Assembly (NCBI RefSeq): GCF_014174355.1
Contig: NZ_JABEQF010000005.1
Span: 186,001-250,000, forward strand
Direction: 5' to 3'
Source of the DNA: Gluconacetobacter azotocaptans
Lineage (GTDB): Bacteria; Pseudomonadota; Alphaproteobacteria; Acetobacterales; Acetobacteraceae
Length of the DNA: 64,000 bases
Shown here: piece after piece, positions 44,750 to 53,427 of the stretch
Numbering within the stretch: the stretch's first letter is position 1
Layout: every line of letters begins with the position of its first letter
Translations under genes and position numbers: made by a program
Notes under the pieces: generated by a model
Database searches by the model: none
What the model saw: the letters and a program-made list of their open reading frames with translations, nothing else
What the model was told of the DNA's origin: nothing

Positions 44750-45508
44750 TCAGTCCCCCAGGCCCTTCACGACCGCAAGGCCGGCCGACGCCTGACAGGT
44801 CGGCATCATCTCGATCCGGTTGATATTCACATGGGCCGGCAGACCCAGAACCCACGACACGGTTTCGGCGATGTCCTCGGGCTGGATCGGATGCGTCCCG
44901 TCATAGACAGCAGCCGCCTTCGCGTCGTCGCGCAGGCGCACGTTGCTGAATTCGCTGCCGCCGCACAGGCCGGGCTCCAGATTGGTGGCGCGCACATGCG
45001 TTCCCAGCAGGTCGCAGCGCAGGTTGCGCATGAACTGCGACACGAACGCCTTGCTGGCGCCATACACGTTCGCCCCCAGATAGGGGTAGGTACCCGCCGT
45101 GCTGCCCAGGGAAATGACGTGGCCCCGGTTGCGCTCGACCATGCCCGGCAGCAGCGCGCGCGTGATTTCGACCATGCCGGTCACGTTGGTCGCGATCATC
45201 CGTTGCCAGTCCTCGACCGAGGCCTGCTGCGCCTTATCAAGGCCCAGCGCAAGGCCGGCGTTGTTGATCAGGACATCGACCTGCCGCCAGTCCTCGGGCA
45301 GGCTGCCGGGCAGCGCCTGCACCGCGGCGGAATCGGTCATGTCCAGCACGAACGGCAGCAGGGCCGGCCCCAGCGCGGCCGCCAGTTCGTCCAGCCGTTC
45401 CTTGCGGCGGCCCGTGGCGATCACGCGGTAGCCGTCCCGCACCAGCCGTTCGGCGATCGCCTTGCCGAACCCGGCCGTTGCCCCCGTCACCAGTACCGTT
45501 GTCGCCAT
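44750..45508 (-). CDS. SDR oxidoreductase, YdfG/serine-3-dehydrogenase-like
   Basis: The 252-residue classical short-chain dehydrogenase has the NADP motif TGATAGFGKAIAERL, ATGRRKERL (basic, NADPH-favouring), NNAGLALG, a Ser in ISLGSTAG and YGASK. The C terminus with PEDIAETVSWVLGLPAHVNI followed by NRIEMMPTCQ matches the YdfG group, which oxidises L-serine, L-allo-threonine or 3-hydroxy acids. Substrate is inferred. It is the first gene of the SDR-PPK2-DUF3465 unit. Confidence 0.9.
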   Translation of the reverse strand: MATTVLVTGATAGFGKAIAERLVRDGYRVIATGRRKERLDELAAALGPALLPFVLDMTDSAAVQALPGSLPEDWRQVDVLINNAGLALGLDKAQQASVEDWQRMIATNVTGMVEITRALLPGMVERNRGHVISLGSTAGTYPYLGANVYGASKAFVSQFMRNLRCDLLGTHVRATNLEPGLCGGSEFSNVRLRDDAKAAAVYDGTHPIQPEDIAETVSWVLGLPAHVNINRIEMMPTCQASAGLAVVKGLGD

Positions 45509-45662
45509 CACACGCTGCTCCTGCATTCTGGTCCGCCCGCCCGATCGCCCGGCGCACGGAACCCGATTGTCCATGCGCGCATTAAAGCGCCAATCCCGGC
45601 GAGGCCGCAAATCGGCCACGCTATGGTTGCCAAACCCGACGGTTCCGTTTCTATCTGAAGGG

Positions 45663-46247
45663 ATGTTCCCCTATCCCCCGACATCGGCCGATACCCTGAC
45701 CGGATCCCTGCTGGTCGCCACCCCTGCCCTGGCGGACAGCCCCTTCGCGCGCAGCGTCGTCTATCTGTGCGCGCATGTTCCGGGACAAGGCGCCATGGGC
45801 CTGGTGGTCAATCGCCGCCTGCCGCAGCCGGGACTGGATGACGTATTCGAACAACTGGGCATCGCCCCGGTGCCGCCGCGCAGCCGGATCGATTTATGTG
45901 CGGGCGGCCCGACGGACAGCAGCCGGGGCTTCGTCCTGCATTCGGCGGACTGGAGCAGCGACGGCAGCCTGGCCGTGGATGACACCACCACCCTGACCGC
46001 CAGCCTGGACGTGCTGAAGGACATCGCCGAAGGCGCCGGCCCCCGCCGCGCCCTGCTGGCGCTGGGCCACGTCAGTTGGCAGGACGATGAGCTGGAAGAT
46101 CAGATCATCCACCAGAACGCGTGGCTGCCCGCCCCGGCCAGCGATGCGATCGTCTTCGGGACCGATCACGCCGCCAAATGGCGGCAGGCACTGGCGGCCA
46201 TCCATCTGGACCCGATGCGCCTGAGCATCGTCGCCGGTCACGCCTGA
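45663..46247 (+). CDS. UPF0301/YqgE (AlgH) family protein
   Basis: The 194-residue protein begins with the family pattern LTGSLLVATPALADSPFARSVVYL, followed by GAMGLVVNRRLP. It later has LCAGGPTDSSRGFVLHS and LALGHVSWQDDELEDQI, then NAWLPAP. The function is unresolved; older links to alginate regulation (AlgH) are not established here. ATG at 45663 follows GAAGGG. Confidence 0.93.
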   Translation: MFPYPPTSADTLTGSLLVATPALADSPFARSVVYLCAHVPGQGAMGLVVNRRLPQPGLDDVFEQLGIAPVPPRSRIDLCAGGPTDSSRGFVLHSADWSSDGSLAVDDTTTLTASLDVLKDIAEGAGPRRALLALGHVSWQDDELEDQIIHQNAWLPAPASDAIVFGTDHAAKWRQALAAIHLDPMRLSIVAGHA

Positions 46248-46248
46248 A

Positions 46249-46313
46249 GGCAAGGGCGTTGCCCCACGTGCGCCGGGGTGACGTCTCTTCTTTGGTCCAG
46301 CCCGACCTCTCCG
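46249..46313 (+). repeat. Intergenic repeat, degenerate copy
   Basis: It begins GGCAAGGGCGTTGCCCCACG and ends CAGCCCGACCTCTCC, matching the start and end of the family, with a divergent middle. It fills the gap between the converging yqgE and HAD genes. Confidence 0.5.
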
Positions 46314-47171
46314 CTACGACCAGCGGAAACCGGGCACCGTCGCAACCGGCGTCAGGCCGGCACCTTTGGCCTCGGCCCGCGCCAGGTCGGCGTTGTCGCC
46401 GATCATTTCCTGATGGATGCCGCCCAGGACCCAGCAGCCATCCACCCCGACCCGCTGCGCGCCGCGCATGTCGGTGGCCAGCGCGTCCCCCACGGCCAGG
46501 ACCCGGTCGCGCGGCAGGCCAAGCATGTCCAGCACCGGCTGGTAGACCTCGGGGTACGGCTTGCCGATCCAGCGGACCTCGCCCCCCTTCTGTTCATACA
46601 GGCTGGCCAGCAGCCCGGCACAGATCAGGCGGCGGCCACCCCGGATGACTTCCATGTCCGGATTGGCGCAGATCATCTTCAACCCATGCGCGGCGCAAGC
46701 CGCCAGCACCGGCAGATAGGGCGCCGGATCGTTTTCGCCGCGATCCTGGTCCGGGCCGGTATTGAGGATGAAATCCGCCGACGCCGGGTCGGTGACCTGT
46801 TCCAGGTCCAGCCCCTCGAACAGATTGAAATCCTTCGGCGCGCCCATATGAAACATGCGCCGGCCCAACCCGGCGCACCAGGGATCGGTCCGGCCACGCA
46901 GCAGGCCGCGCGTATATTCGCCGCTGGTCATGATCCCGTCGTACAGATCGTCCGTCACCCCCATGGCGCGCAGCCCCTCACGCACCACATCGACCCGACG
47001 CGGCGCGTTGGACAGCAGCACGACCCGGCGCCCCATCCCGCACAACCGGGCAAGACAGTCCCGCGCACCCGGGTAGGGGGCTACGCCGTCGTGGACCACG
47101 CCCCACAGATCGACGATGAATCCGTCATAGCGCGCCGCCAGAGGGGCGAAATCGTCCAGCGCCTGCATCAC
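46314..47171 (-). CDS. HAD-superfamily phosphatase (TIGR01459/NagD-like)
   Basis: The 285-residue protein is a HAD subclass IIA hydrolase. It has the nucleophile motif GFIVDLWGVVHDG (the first Asp is the expected nucleophile), motif II VVLLSNAPRR, Lys in WIGKPYPEVYQ and the acidic motif AVGDALATDMRGA. It should remove phosphate from a small sugar phosphate or nucleotide; the substrate is unknown. The start overlaps the pyrD stop by 4 bases, so it is downstream of pyrD and coupled to it. Confidence 0.88.
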   Translation of the reverse strand: MMQALDDFAPLAARYDGFIVDLWGVVHDGVAPYPGARDCLARLCGMGRRVVLLSNAPRRVDVVREGLRAMGVTDDLYDGIMTSGEYTRGLLRGRTDPWCAGLGRRMFHMGAPKDFNLFEGLDLEQVTDPASADFILNTGPDQDRGENDPAPYLPVLAACAAHGLKMICANPDMEVIRGGRRLICAGLLASLYEQKGGEVRWIGKPYPEVYQPVLDMLGLPRDRVLAVGDALATDMRGAQRVGVDGCWVLGGIHQEMIGDNADLARAEAKGAGLTPVATVPGFRWS

Positions 47172-48244
47172 CGTGCGGTTCCCTTCGCGTCGGCCAGCGT
47201 TTCGAACCCTTCGGCGTTCAGAGCCCGCACGGTCTCGCGCTTCAGGCGGCGCAGGATGGACGGCCCTTCATAAGCGAAGGCGCTGTAGAGCTGGATCAGG
47301 TCGGCCCCCGCGCGGACGCGATCCACGATGTCGGCCCCGGTCTCGACCCCACCGCAGGCCACCAGCGTCAGTCGACCGGAGGCAGCCCGCGCGACCTCGC
47401 GGAACACTTCCATCGCGCGGGCGCGCAGCGGGCGTCCGGACAGCCCGCCGGCTTCACCGGCGTGAACGCTGCGCAGACCGGCGGGGCGCGAGATGGTGGT
47501 ATTGGTCACCGTCAGCCCCTGCGCGCCGCCGGCGATCGCGGCCTCGACGATTGGACCGATCTCGTCGAACGCAAGGTCCGGCGACAGCTTGACCAGCAGC
47601 GGCGGCCGATCGGGATGCGCCTCGGCGATCGCCTGCAGCAGGGTCTGCAGACGCGCGGCGTTCTGCAGGTCGCGCAGGCCCGGCGTGTTGGGCGAAGACA
47701 GGTTGATGACGATATAATCGGCATAGTGCTTCACCCGGCCGACCAGCAGCGGATAATCGCGATCGGGGTCGGCGCCGGTCTTGTTGATGCCCAGATTGGC
47801 CCCGACCGGCACGCGCGCACCGGCATGCCGGCCGGACGGCGCCACACGATGCAGGCGCGCCATCCGCACCGCGAACCGGTCGATGCCCTGGTTGTTGAAG
47901 CCCATGCGGTTGATGATCGCCCGGTCTTCCTCCAGCCGGAACAGGCGGGGGCGCGGATTTCCCGCCTGCGGGCGCGGGGTGACGGTCCCGGCTTCGACGA
48001 AGCCGAAGCCCGCACGGGCCAGCGGCCGCACCACCTGGGCGTCCTTGTCGAATCCCGCGGCGATCCCGATCGGGTTGGCGAAGCGCAGGCCCATGGTCCG
48101 CACCGCCAATGCGGGGTCATCCCCCCCGGACCCATCCCCGCCGCCCAGGCCCAGCAGAAGTGCGTTCAGGGCGAGGCGATGCGCGTCCTCGGGATCCATC
48201 CGCCGCACCAGCGGCATCATCATGCGCGACACAATATCCATCAT
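47168..48244 (-). CDS. pyrD: Dihydroorotate dehydrogenase (quinone), class 2
   Basis: The 358-residue protein has a hydrophobic/amphipathic N terminus (DIVSRMMMPLVRRMDPEDAH) for membrane contact. The class 2 signature segments are FGFVEAGTVTPRPQ, NRMGFNNQG, VINLSSPNTPGLRDLQ and the flavin-binding VACGGVETGADIVDRVRAGAD. It oxidises dihydroorotate to orotate with electrons to quinone. The HAD phosphatase gene follows with an ATGA overlap. Confidence 0.95.
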   Translation of the reverse strand: MMDIVSRMMMPLVRRMDPEDAHRLALNALLLGLGGGDGSGGDDPALAVRTMGLRFANPIGIAAGFDKDAQVVRPLARAGFGFVEAGTVTPRPQAGNPRPRLFRLEEDRAIINRMGFNNQGIDRFAVRMARLHRVAPSGRHAGARVPVGANLGINKTGADPDRDYPLLVGRVKHYADYIVINLSSPNTPGLRDLQNAARLQTLLQAIAEAHPDRPPLLVKLSPDLAFDEIGPIVEAAIAGGAQGLTVTNTTISRPAGLRSVHAGEAGGLSGRPLRARAMEVFREVARAASGRLTLVACGGVETGADIVDRVRAGADLIQLYSAFAYEGPSILRRLKRETVRALNAEGFETLADAKGTAR

Positions 48245-48315
48245 GACGGGATTTTTGCCGTATATCCCCCGCCAAGGAAAGAGCCTCGCCCGGAAACCCC
48301 CGGGGCGGCCCCCTG

Positions 48316-49503
48316 TCAGGCCGGCTGGCTGCTGACAGGTGCCATGTCGTCGATCGGGCAGCGGATCAGGTAATAAGGCGGCGCCCGCAGGTCATGGCCG
48401 CCATTGAAGCTGGCCAGGCGGTTCCACTGCCCCAGGGTGCAATAGACATGCGGGCCGAAGACGAAGATGCCGTCGGGCGACAGCACCCGCGGGTCGCGGA
48501 CGATGGTGTCGAACGTGCCGTCGGTATTGCGCCGGAAGATCGCGTCATGTTCGAAATTGGTAGTGTAGATCCGGCCTTGCGGGTCGGTGGCCAAGCCGTC
48601 CGCCACCCCCTTTTCGCCCAGGTCGCGGATCGCCTGCGCCAGATCGTCATCGGTCTTGGTGAAATCGGCCAGGATTGCGGTCGGGATGCTGTACAGCCGC
48701 CGGCTGGTCAGGGGGCAGAAATAGAGCAGCGCGCTGTCGGGGCTGAGGGTGATGCCGTCTGCCCCCCCGGACACGAAGGCGGGATGTTTCGGATCGAAGG
48801 CCAGGGGCCTTCCTTCGACTACCGCCATGAACCCGGCCTCGACCTGCGTCGAGGGATGGTGGGCCAGCACCCGGCGCTGCCGCCCGGTGGCGATGTCGAC
48901 GACGACCATCGCGGGCGTGGATCCGAACGAGGAATCGGTCACGAACACCGTTCCCTGCGCCCCATGCGTCAGATCCACCCGCAGGTCGTTCATATGGCTT
49001 TCGGGCCGCAGGGCCGGCGCGGTCAGGACGATGCTGGCGAAGATCCGGTCGGTGGCGGGGTCGATCCCCACGATCTTCGCCGCCCCCGGTTGCAGCGGCA
49101 GTCCGGCCAGCTTGCCGTCGTCGATCATCCACAGCCGGCCCCGGCTGTCGGTCGTCATGCCGTGGACCGACATCAGCCGGTCGGCCGGCCGGCGGCCCGA
49201 GGGCAGGCTGGTGGCCGCGTCGGGATAGGGATGCAGCTTCCCGTCCTTCAACTCGGCCAGGGTCGCCCCCTTGTGATTGACCGCGTGGCGGGGGAACCCG
49301 ACGAACAGCCGGCCGCCCGGCGTCAGCGCCACGCCCGACGGACCGGGATCGTCGAATTCGGCCACGATCTCGAAGGCGCCCGCGGAATTGAAGCCGTGAT
49401 CGGTATTGGTGGCCACCGTGGCGGGAGAGGCCGCCCAGGCGGCCCGTGTGGCGGCGGCCAGGGCCAGCGGCACCGCGGTGCCCAGAACCGATCGACGTTT
49501 CAT
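48316..49503 (-). CDS. Secreted beta-propeller of the major royal jelly/yellow family
   Basis: The 395-residue protein has a signal peptide starting KRRSVLGTAVPLALAAATRAA, which could be Tat-type. The mature part shows propeller repeats: GVALTPGGRLFVGFPRH, TTDSRGRLWMIDD, ESHMNDLRVDLTHG followed by TVFVTDSSFG, and GLATDPQGRIYTTNFEHD. This matches bacterial MRJP/yellow proteins, often related to lactonase-like propellers. A role as lactonase for products of the neighbouring dehydrogenases is plausible but not shown. GGAGGATGGAAGCGG lies just before the ATG. A long hairpin separates it from the cytochrome gene. Confidence 0.85.
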   Translation of the reverse strand: MKRRSVLGTAVPLALAAATRAAWAASPATVATNTDHGFNSAGAFEIVAEFDDPGPSGVALTPGGRLFVGFPRHAVNHKGATLAELKDGKLHPYPDAATSLPSGRRPADRLMSVHGMTTDSRGRLWMIDDGKLAGLPLQPGAAKIVGIDPATDRIFASIVLTAPALRPESHMNDLRVDLTHGAQGTVFVTDSSFGSTPAMVVVDIATGRQRRVLAHHPSTQVEAGFMAVVEGRPLAFDPKHPAFVSGGADGITLSPDSALLYFCPLTSRRLYSIPTAILADFTKTDDDLAQAIRDLGEKGVADGLATDPQGRIYTTNFEHDAIFRRNTDGTFDTIVRDPRVLSPDGIFVFGPHVYCTLGQWNRLASFNGGHDLRAPPYYLIRCPIDDMAPVSSQPA

Positions 49504-49532
49504 TCCGCTTCCATCCTCCGTTCATGGGCCCG

Positions 49533-49573
49533 CCCGTCCGCCATCCGGATGCAGCACCCGGCTGGCGGACGGG
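49533..49573 (-). other. Inverted repeat between the cytochrome and beta-propeller genes
   Basis: Arms CCCGTCCGCCA (49533-49543) and TGGCGGACGGG (49563-49573) are exact 11-base inverted repeats with a 19-base spacer. The gap is 94 bases between genes on the same strand. There is no T run, so it is more likely an attenuator or mRNA-stabilising hairpin than a simple terminator. Confidence 0.55.
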
Positions 49574-49597
49574 AACGAGCCGTTCCCTGCCCCGCGA

Positions 49598-51016
49598 TCA
49601 GGCCTTGCGGCGCCGGGCCACCACCAGCCCGATCAGCGCCAGCAGCACGATCGCCGCCCCCACCATCGCCGGCACGATGTAGCCACCCACCCGCGCCAGC
49701 AAGGGCTTCGGCCCGCCGTGGCGGATCGACGCCACATCGGCCGCCGAGATCTTCACCGCCGGGTTGCCGAACTGCGTCAGGACATAATTGCCGACGTCGG
49801 CGACATCCTGGTCGGACAGTTCGTCGACATAGGACCCGCGCGAGAAGCCGGGCATGAAGACATGCTGCCCCCCTACCGTCCGGTCAACGCCCTCCAGGAT
49901 GGTGGCGATCAGGTTGTCGGGGGTCGAGGCACCGACCGCCGCATTGTGGAACAGTTGCGGATAATAGGCATCCTTGCTGCCCTGGCCGCCAGGCTGATGG
50001 CAGGCCGCGCAATCGCCGCTGAAGAGCTTCTCGCCATTGTCCAGCGTGCCGGGCGCGCCGCGAATGACGGCTTCACGGCCCGACGCCACGCCGAAGGAAT
50101 CGCGCGGCCGGCTGTCGGCCCCGTCGCGGATGGCGGGCACCTGCCGGACATAGGCCACGATCGCTTTCAGATCGTCATCGGTCAGATGCTGGAAGCTGTG
50201 TTCGATCGCCTCGGCCATCGGGCCGGCGGCCTGGGCCTTGCCGGGAACGTCGCCGGTCTTCAGGTAGCGGAACAGATCGTCGCTGCTCCAGTTGCCGATG
50301 CCGCTGACCGGGTCAGGCGTGACGTTCGGCGCGATCCAGGACCCCAGCGACGCACCGCCCAGTTCCTTGCCGCCGATTTCGGCCATCATCACGTTGCGCG
50401 GCGTATGGCAGGTGTCGCAATGCCCCAGCGCGATGGCCAGGTACGCCCCGCGATTGACTTCGGCCGATTTGGACGGATCGGGGGCGAAGCGCGAATTGTC
50501 CAGATACAGCGCGTTCCAGAACATCATCGAGAAACGCAGGTTGAACGGGAACGGCAACTGCGTCACCGGCGCACGTTCGTCGACCGGACGGACCTCATGC
50601 GTGAAGTACGCATAAAGGGCATGGATGTCCTGGTCCGTCAGCTTGGCATAAGACGTATAGGGCATCGCCGGATAGAGATGCGCGCCATCCCCGCGAATAC
50701 CCTCGCGCACTGCACGGCTGAACTGGGCCTCGGTATAATTGCCGATGCCCGCGACCTTGGACGGCGTGATGTTCGACGCATAGATCGAACCGAGCGGCGA
50801 GGCGATGCCGTAGCCGCCGGCGAACGGCTTGCCGCCATGCGGCGCCGTGTGACAGGCGGCGCAATCGGCCGCGGTGGCCAGATAGCTTCCGCGCGCGACC
50901 AGCGCCGCGTCGCCGCCCGCATCCTGCGCCAGGGCGATGCCGGTCATCGACATCACGCCCAGCGCGGCGCCCAGCCCATATCGGACCCGGGCGGCCCGGC
51001 CCCTCTTGCCGATCAT
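49598..51016 (-). CDS. Triheme cytochrome c subunit of a membrane-bound FAD dehydrogenase (sorbitol/fructose dehydrogenase type)
   Basis: The 472-residue protein has a signal peptide and three CXXCH heme sites: CAACH at residues 52-56, CDTCH near 198 and CAACH near 336. A C-terminal transmembrane helix (about 445-465, PAMVGAAIVLLALIGLVVARR) is present. Each heme domain has a distal Met (for example YPAMPY, HVFMPGFSRG). This is the electron-carrying subunit that passes electrons from the flavoprotein to quinone. The ATG overlaps the flavoprotein stop by 4 bases. It is third in the small-large-cytochrome order. Confidence 0.93.
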   Translation of the reverse strand: MIGKRGRAARVRYGLGAALGVMSMTGIALAQDAGGDAALVARGSYLATAADCAACHTAPHGGKPFAGGYGIASPLGSIYASNITPSKVAGIGNYTEAQFSRAVREGIRGDGAHLYPAMPYTSYAKLTDQDIHALYAYFTHEVRPVDERAPVTQLPFPFNLRFSMMFWNALYLDNSRFAPDPSKSAEVNRGAYLAIALGHCDTCHTPRNVMMAEIGGKELGGASLGSWIAPNVTPDPVSGIGNWSSDDLFRYLKTGDVPGKAQAAGPMAEAIEHSFQHLTDDDLKAIVAYVRQVPAIRDGADSRPRDSFGVASGREAVIRGAPGTLDNGEKLFSGDCAACHQPGGQGSKDAYYPQLFHNAAVGASTPDNLIATILEGVDRTVGGQHVFMPGFSRGSYVDELSDQDVADVGNYVLTQFGNPAVKISAADVASIRHGGPKPLLARVGGYIVPAMVGAAIVLLALIGLVVARRRKA

Positions 51017-52671
51017 GCCCGGCCTCCCTGGAAGTCTGCCTGGATCGAATCGGCGGCCTTGATCCCGAGCGCCACCATGCTCAGCGTCGTGTTCACGACG
51101 CTGGCCGACGGCATGGCCCCGCCGCCGGGCAGCCACAGGTTCGCATGGTCATGCGCGCGGCAATCGCCGTCGACGACCGAATCCTTCGGGTCGGTGCCCA
51201 TGATCGCGCCGCCCATGATATGGTTGTTGGCGTTGAACGACGTGGTGATGCGCAGTTCCGTCCCGCCCAGAAGGCCCGCGACCTGCCGGATCTGATCGGC
51301 GGCGGCGGTGGCGCCTTTGCGCACATACTCGCCGACATCGTAATGGATGTCGGGGCAGGCCAGACCCAGCGGATCGCGCCGCGTCTTGCTCAACGTCAGG
51401 CGGTTGTCCGGATCGGGCAGCGGTTCCAGGCTGACCGACAAATCGACGCCGCAGGCCGCGCGCCGGCGAATCTCGTTTTCCAGCGCCTGTCCGACCAGAC
51501 CCAGTTCCAGCGCCTGCTGCGTCGCGGGGCCGACGCGGCTGATATTGTTCAGGATCATCTTGTTGGCGGAATAGCTGCTGCGGAACCCGCCGTCGCGGGG
51601 ACCGACGATGCAGCTGCTCTGCGCCGGGCCGCGACCGAACCACAGCGGCTCGTTGGCCAGGAAGGTGGCGTGGACGCCTGAATGGTCCATCATGTTGCGC
51701 CCGACCTGATCGGACGAATTGGCGATGCCTGTGGGGTTGTGTTCGTTCGCCGCCAGCAGCAGCAGGCGCGGCGTCTCGATCCCGTTGCAGGCCAGGACGA
51801 AGGTGCGGCCCGTCGCCTTGTGCGATTTCTTATCCGCGTCGTACCAGTGGATGGCGGTCACGCGATTCTTGTCATCGGTGTCGATGCGGTACGCGACAGC
51901 CTGGTCCAGCACGACCGCGCCGGCGTCCTCGGCCTTCACGACATGCTGGATGCCGTTATACATCGCCCCGATCGGGCAGATCGGCTGGCAGTTGTTGTTG
52001 CCGCAGCAGGACGGACGGTCCTCGAAAGGCTGGATGCTGCGCCCCTGGGGAATGGGAACCAGGTGGAAGCCATGCGGGTTGACCAGTTCGGCCACCCGGC
52101 GATCGCCGTAGCCGAAGGGGATCATGTCGCGCGGGTAGGGGCGGCTGCGCTCGCGCGGGGACTGCAGTTCCGGATCATGCGGGCCGGAAACGCCCATCGC
52201 CTCTTCGGCGCGGCAGTAATAGGGTTCCAGGTCGTCGTAGGAAATCGCCCAGTCGCGGCCGACGCCATAATTGGTCTTCATCCGGAAATCGGCCGGCAGA
52301 TGCCGCCAGCAGGACGCGGCCCAGTGCCAGGTCGTGCCGCCGACGGTCCGCAGATAGCCCTGCTGGAACGCCGAACCGTCGGGCCCGCTGAGGCCGACAT
52401 AATCGTTCGCCGGGAAATAGAGCGGCGCCGGGGCCAGCGGCGCCTGCGGATACAGGCCCTGGAAATCCGAATGGACCCGGTTGTGGAACGACATGTTCCG
52501 CCAGTTCTCGACAATGTCGGACCGCTTCAGCCGCAAACCGGCCTCGAGCATCACGACGGAATGTCCGGCGGCAGCCATCTGGTGGGCAATGACCGCCCCG
52601 ACAACGCCGGAGCCAACGATGACGACATCGGCCGTGACATCGCCGGTACTGGAAAAAGTGGGATGCGCCAC
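51013..52671 (-). CDS. GMC-family FAD dehydrogenase large subunit (sorbitol/fructose dehydrogenase type)
   Basis: The 552-residue flavoprotein has the FAD motif VIVGSGVVGAVIA (residues 18-30), the GMC segment RTVGGTTWHWAASCWRHLP and the C-terminal His/Asn region NANNHIMGGAIMG followed by NLWLPGGGAMPSAS. A cysteine cluster CCGNNNCQPICPIG near residues 220-235 fits the 3Fe-4S site known in FAD-fructose and FAD-glucose dehydrogenases. It would oxidise a sugar or polyol in the periplasm. Substrate is not readable from sequence. The start is GTG at 52671, only 3 bases after the small-subunit stop; it has no export signal and probably exits with the small subunit. Confidence 0.93.
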   Translation of the reverse strand: MAHPTFSSTGDVTADVVIVGSGVVGAVIAHQMAAAGHSVVMLEAGLRLKRSDIVENWRNMSFHNRVHSDFQGLYPQAPLAPAPLYFPANDYVGLSGPDGSAFQQGYLRTVGGTTWHWAASCWRHLPADFRMKTNYGVGRDWAISYDDLEPYYCRAEEAMGVSGPHDPELQSPRERSRPYPRDMIPFGYGDRRVAELVNPHGFHLVPIPQGRSIQPFEDRPSCCGNNNCQPICPIGAMYNGIQHVVKAEDAGAVVLDQAVAYRIDTDDKNRVTAIHWYDADKKSHKATGRTFVLACNGIETPRLLLLAANEHNPTGIANSSDQVGRNMMDHSGVHATFLANEPLWFGRGPAQSSCIVGPRDGGFRSSYSANKMILNNISRVGPATQQALELGLVGQALENEIRRRAACGVDLSVSLEPLPDPDNRLTLSKTRRDPLGLACPDIHYDVGEYVRKGATAAADQIRQVAGLLGGTELRITTSFNANNHIMGGAIMGTDPKDSVVDGDCRAHDHANLWLPGGGAMPSASVVNTTLSMVALGIKAADSIQADFQGGRA

Positions 52672-52674
52672 GGA

Positions 52675-53331
52675 TCAGTGTTCCTTTGCAGGGGGCTTGG
52701 TGGGCAGGATTTTCGACTGCGGCGGCGGCGGGGACTGGATACCCACCGGCGGGGGCGCCGGGGCTGGAACCGGGACGGGCGACGTGACCGGCACGCCCAG
52801 CGGCGGCGGCGCCTCGGTCCACCAAGCAGGGGCCGCGAAGCAGTAGGTCGGCACCGGCAGGGCGTCGTGGGTGGGCCGGTACATCAGCGCATCGTAATAG
52901 GCGACCATCGGCGCATTGGTCTTGTCCTGCACCGACCCGGTGAACCAGGCCGCGACCAGGCCCAGCATCGTCTGCCGCTGGTTGGCTTCCTCGGCACGGG
53001 CCAGGATTTCCTCGGGTGCGCCGCCGCCCCCGGTCAGGTGCGACAGGGCCTCGATCCGGGCGCCATAACCAGGGAAAGTCCGAACCATCGCCGCGAACAG
53101 GCGCGTCGCAATGTCGGGATTCAGGTCCTGATGGCCGGTCACTGCCTTGGACACTGCAAGGAAACGTGCCTCGTCCGCGCTCAGCGCACGCGCCGCCGCC
53201 CGACCGGGGGCCAGCATTTCCGGCGCCAGGGTCGATACGCCGGCCACCGCCGTCGCCATCATCAGGGTTCGGCGACTGACGCCGGGTCCGGATTCGACCG
53301 CGTCGGGTCCTATCCGTAAAGGATCGCTCAT
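52675..53331 (-). CDS. Dehydrogenase small subunit, FAD-sorbitol dehydrogenase type, Tat signal and Pro-rich tail
   Basis: The 218-residue protein has the twin-arginine signal SRRTLMMATAVAGVSTLAP (RR at residues 20-21). A helical domain follows with FLAVSKAVTGHQDLNP and YYDALMYRPTHDALPVPTYC, matching the small subunit of membrane-bound sorbitol/fructose dehydrogenases. It probably carries the large subunit through the Tat pathway. Residues 174-218 are an extended Pro-rich segment (VPVPAPAPPP, QSPPPPQS) ending in a basic tail. It is the first gene of the complex. Confidence 0.9.
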   Translation of the reverse strand: MSDPLRIGPDAVESGPGVSRRTLMMATAVAGVSTLAPEMLAPGRAAARALSADEARFLAVSKAVTGHQDLNPDIATRLFAAMVRTFPGYGARIEALSHLTGGGGAPEEILARAEEANQRQTMLGLVAAWFTGSVQDKTNAPMVAYYDALMYRPTHDALPVPTYCFAAPAWWTEAPPPLGVPVTSPVPVPAPAPPPVGIQSPPPPQSKILPTKPPAKEH

Positions 53332-53427
53332 TGTCTTGTCACTCCAGCGGAGGCGATGTGTCGTCCGCCACCCGACAGGCATGAATGGCATTCATGCGCC
53401 GTGTGGCAGGGCATTTCGGAATGGTGC

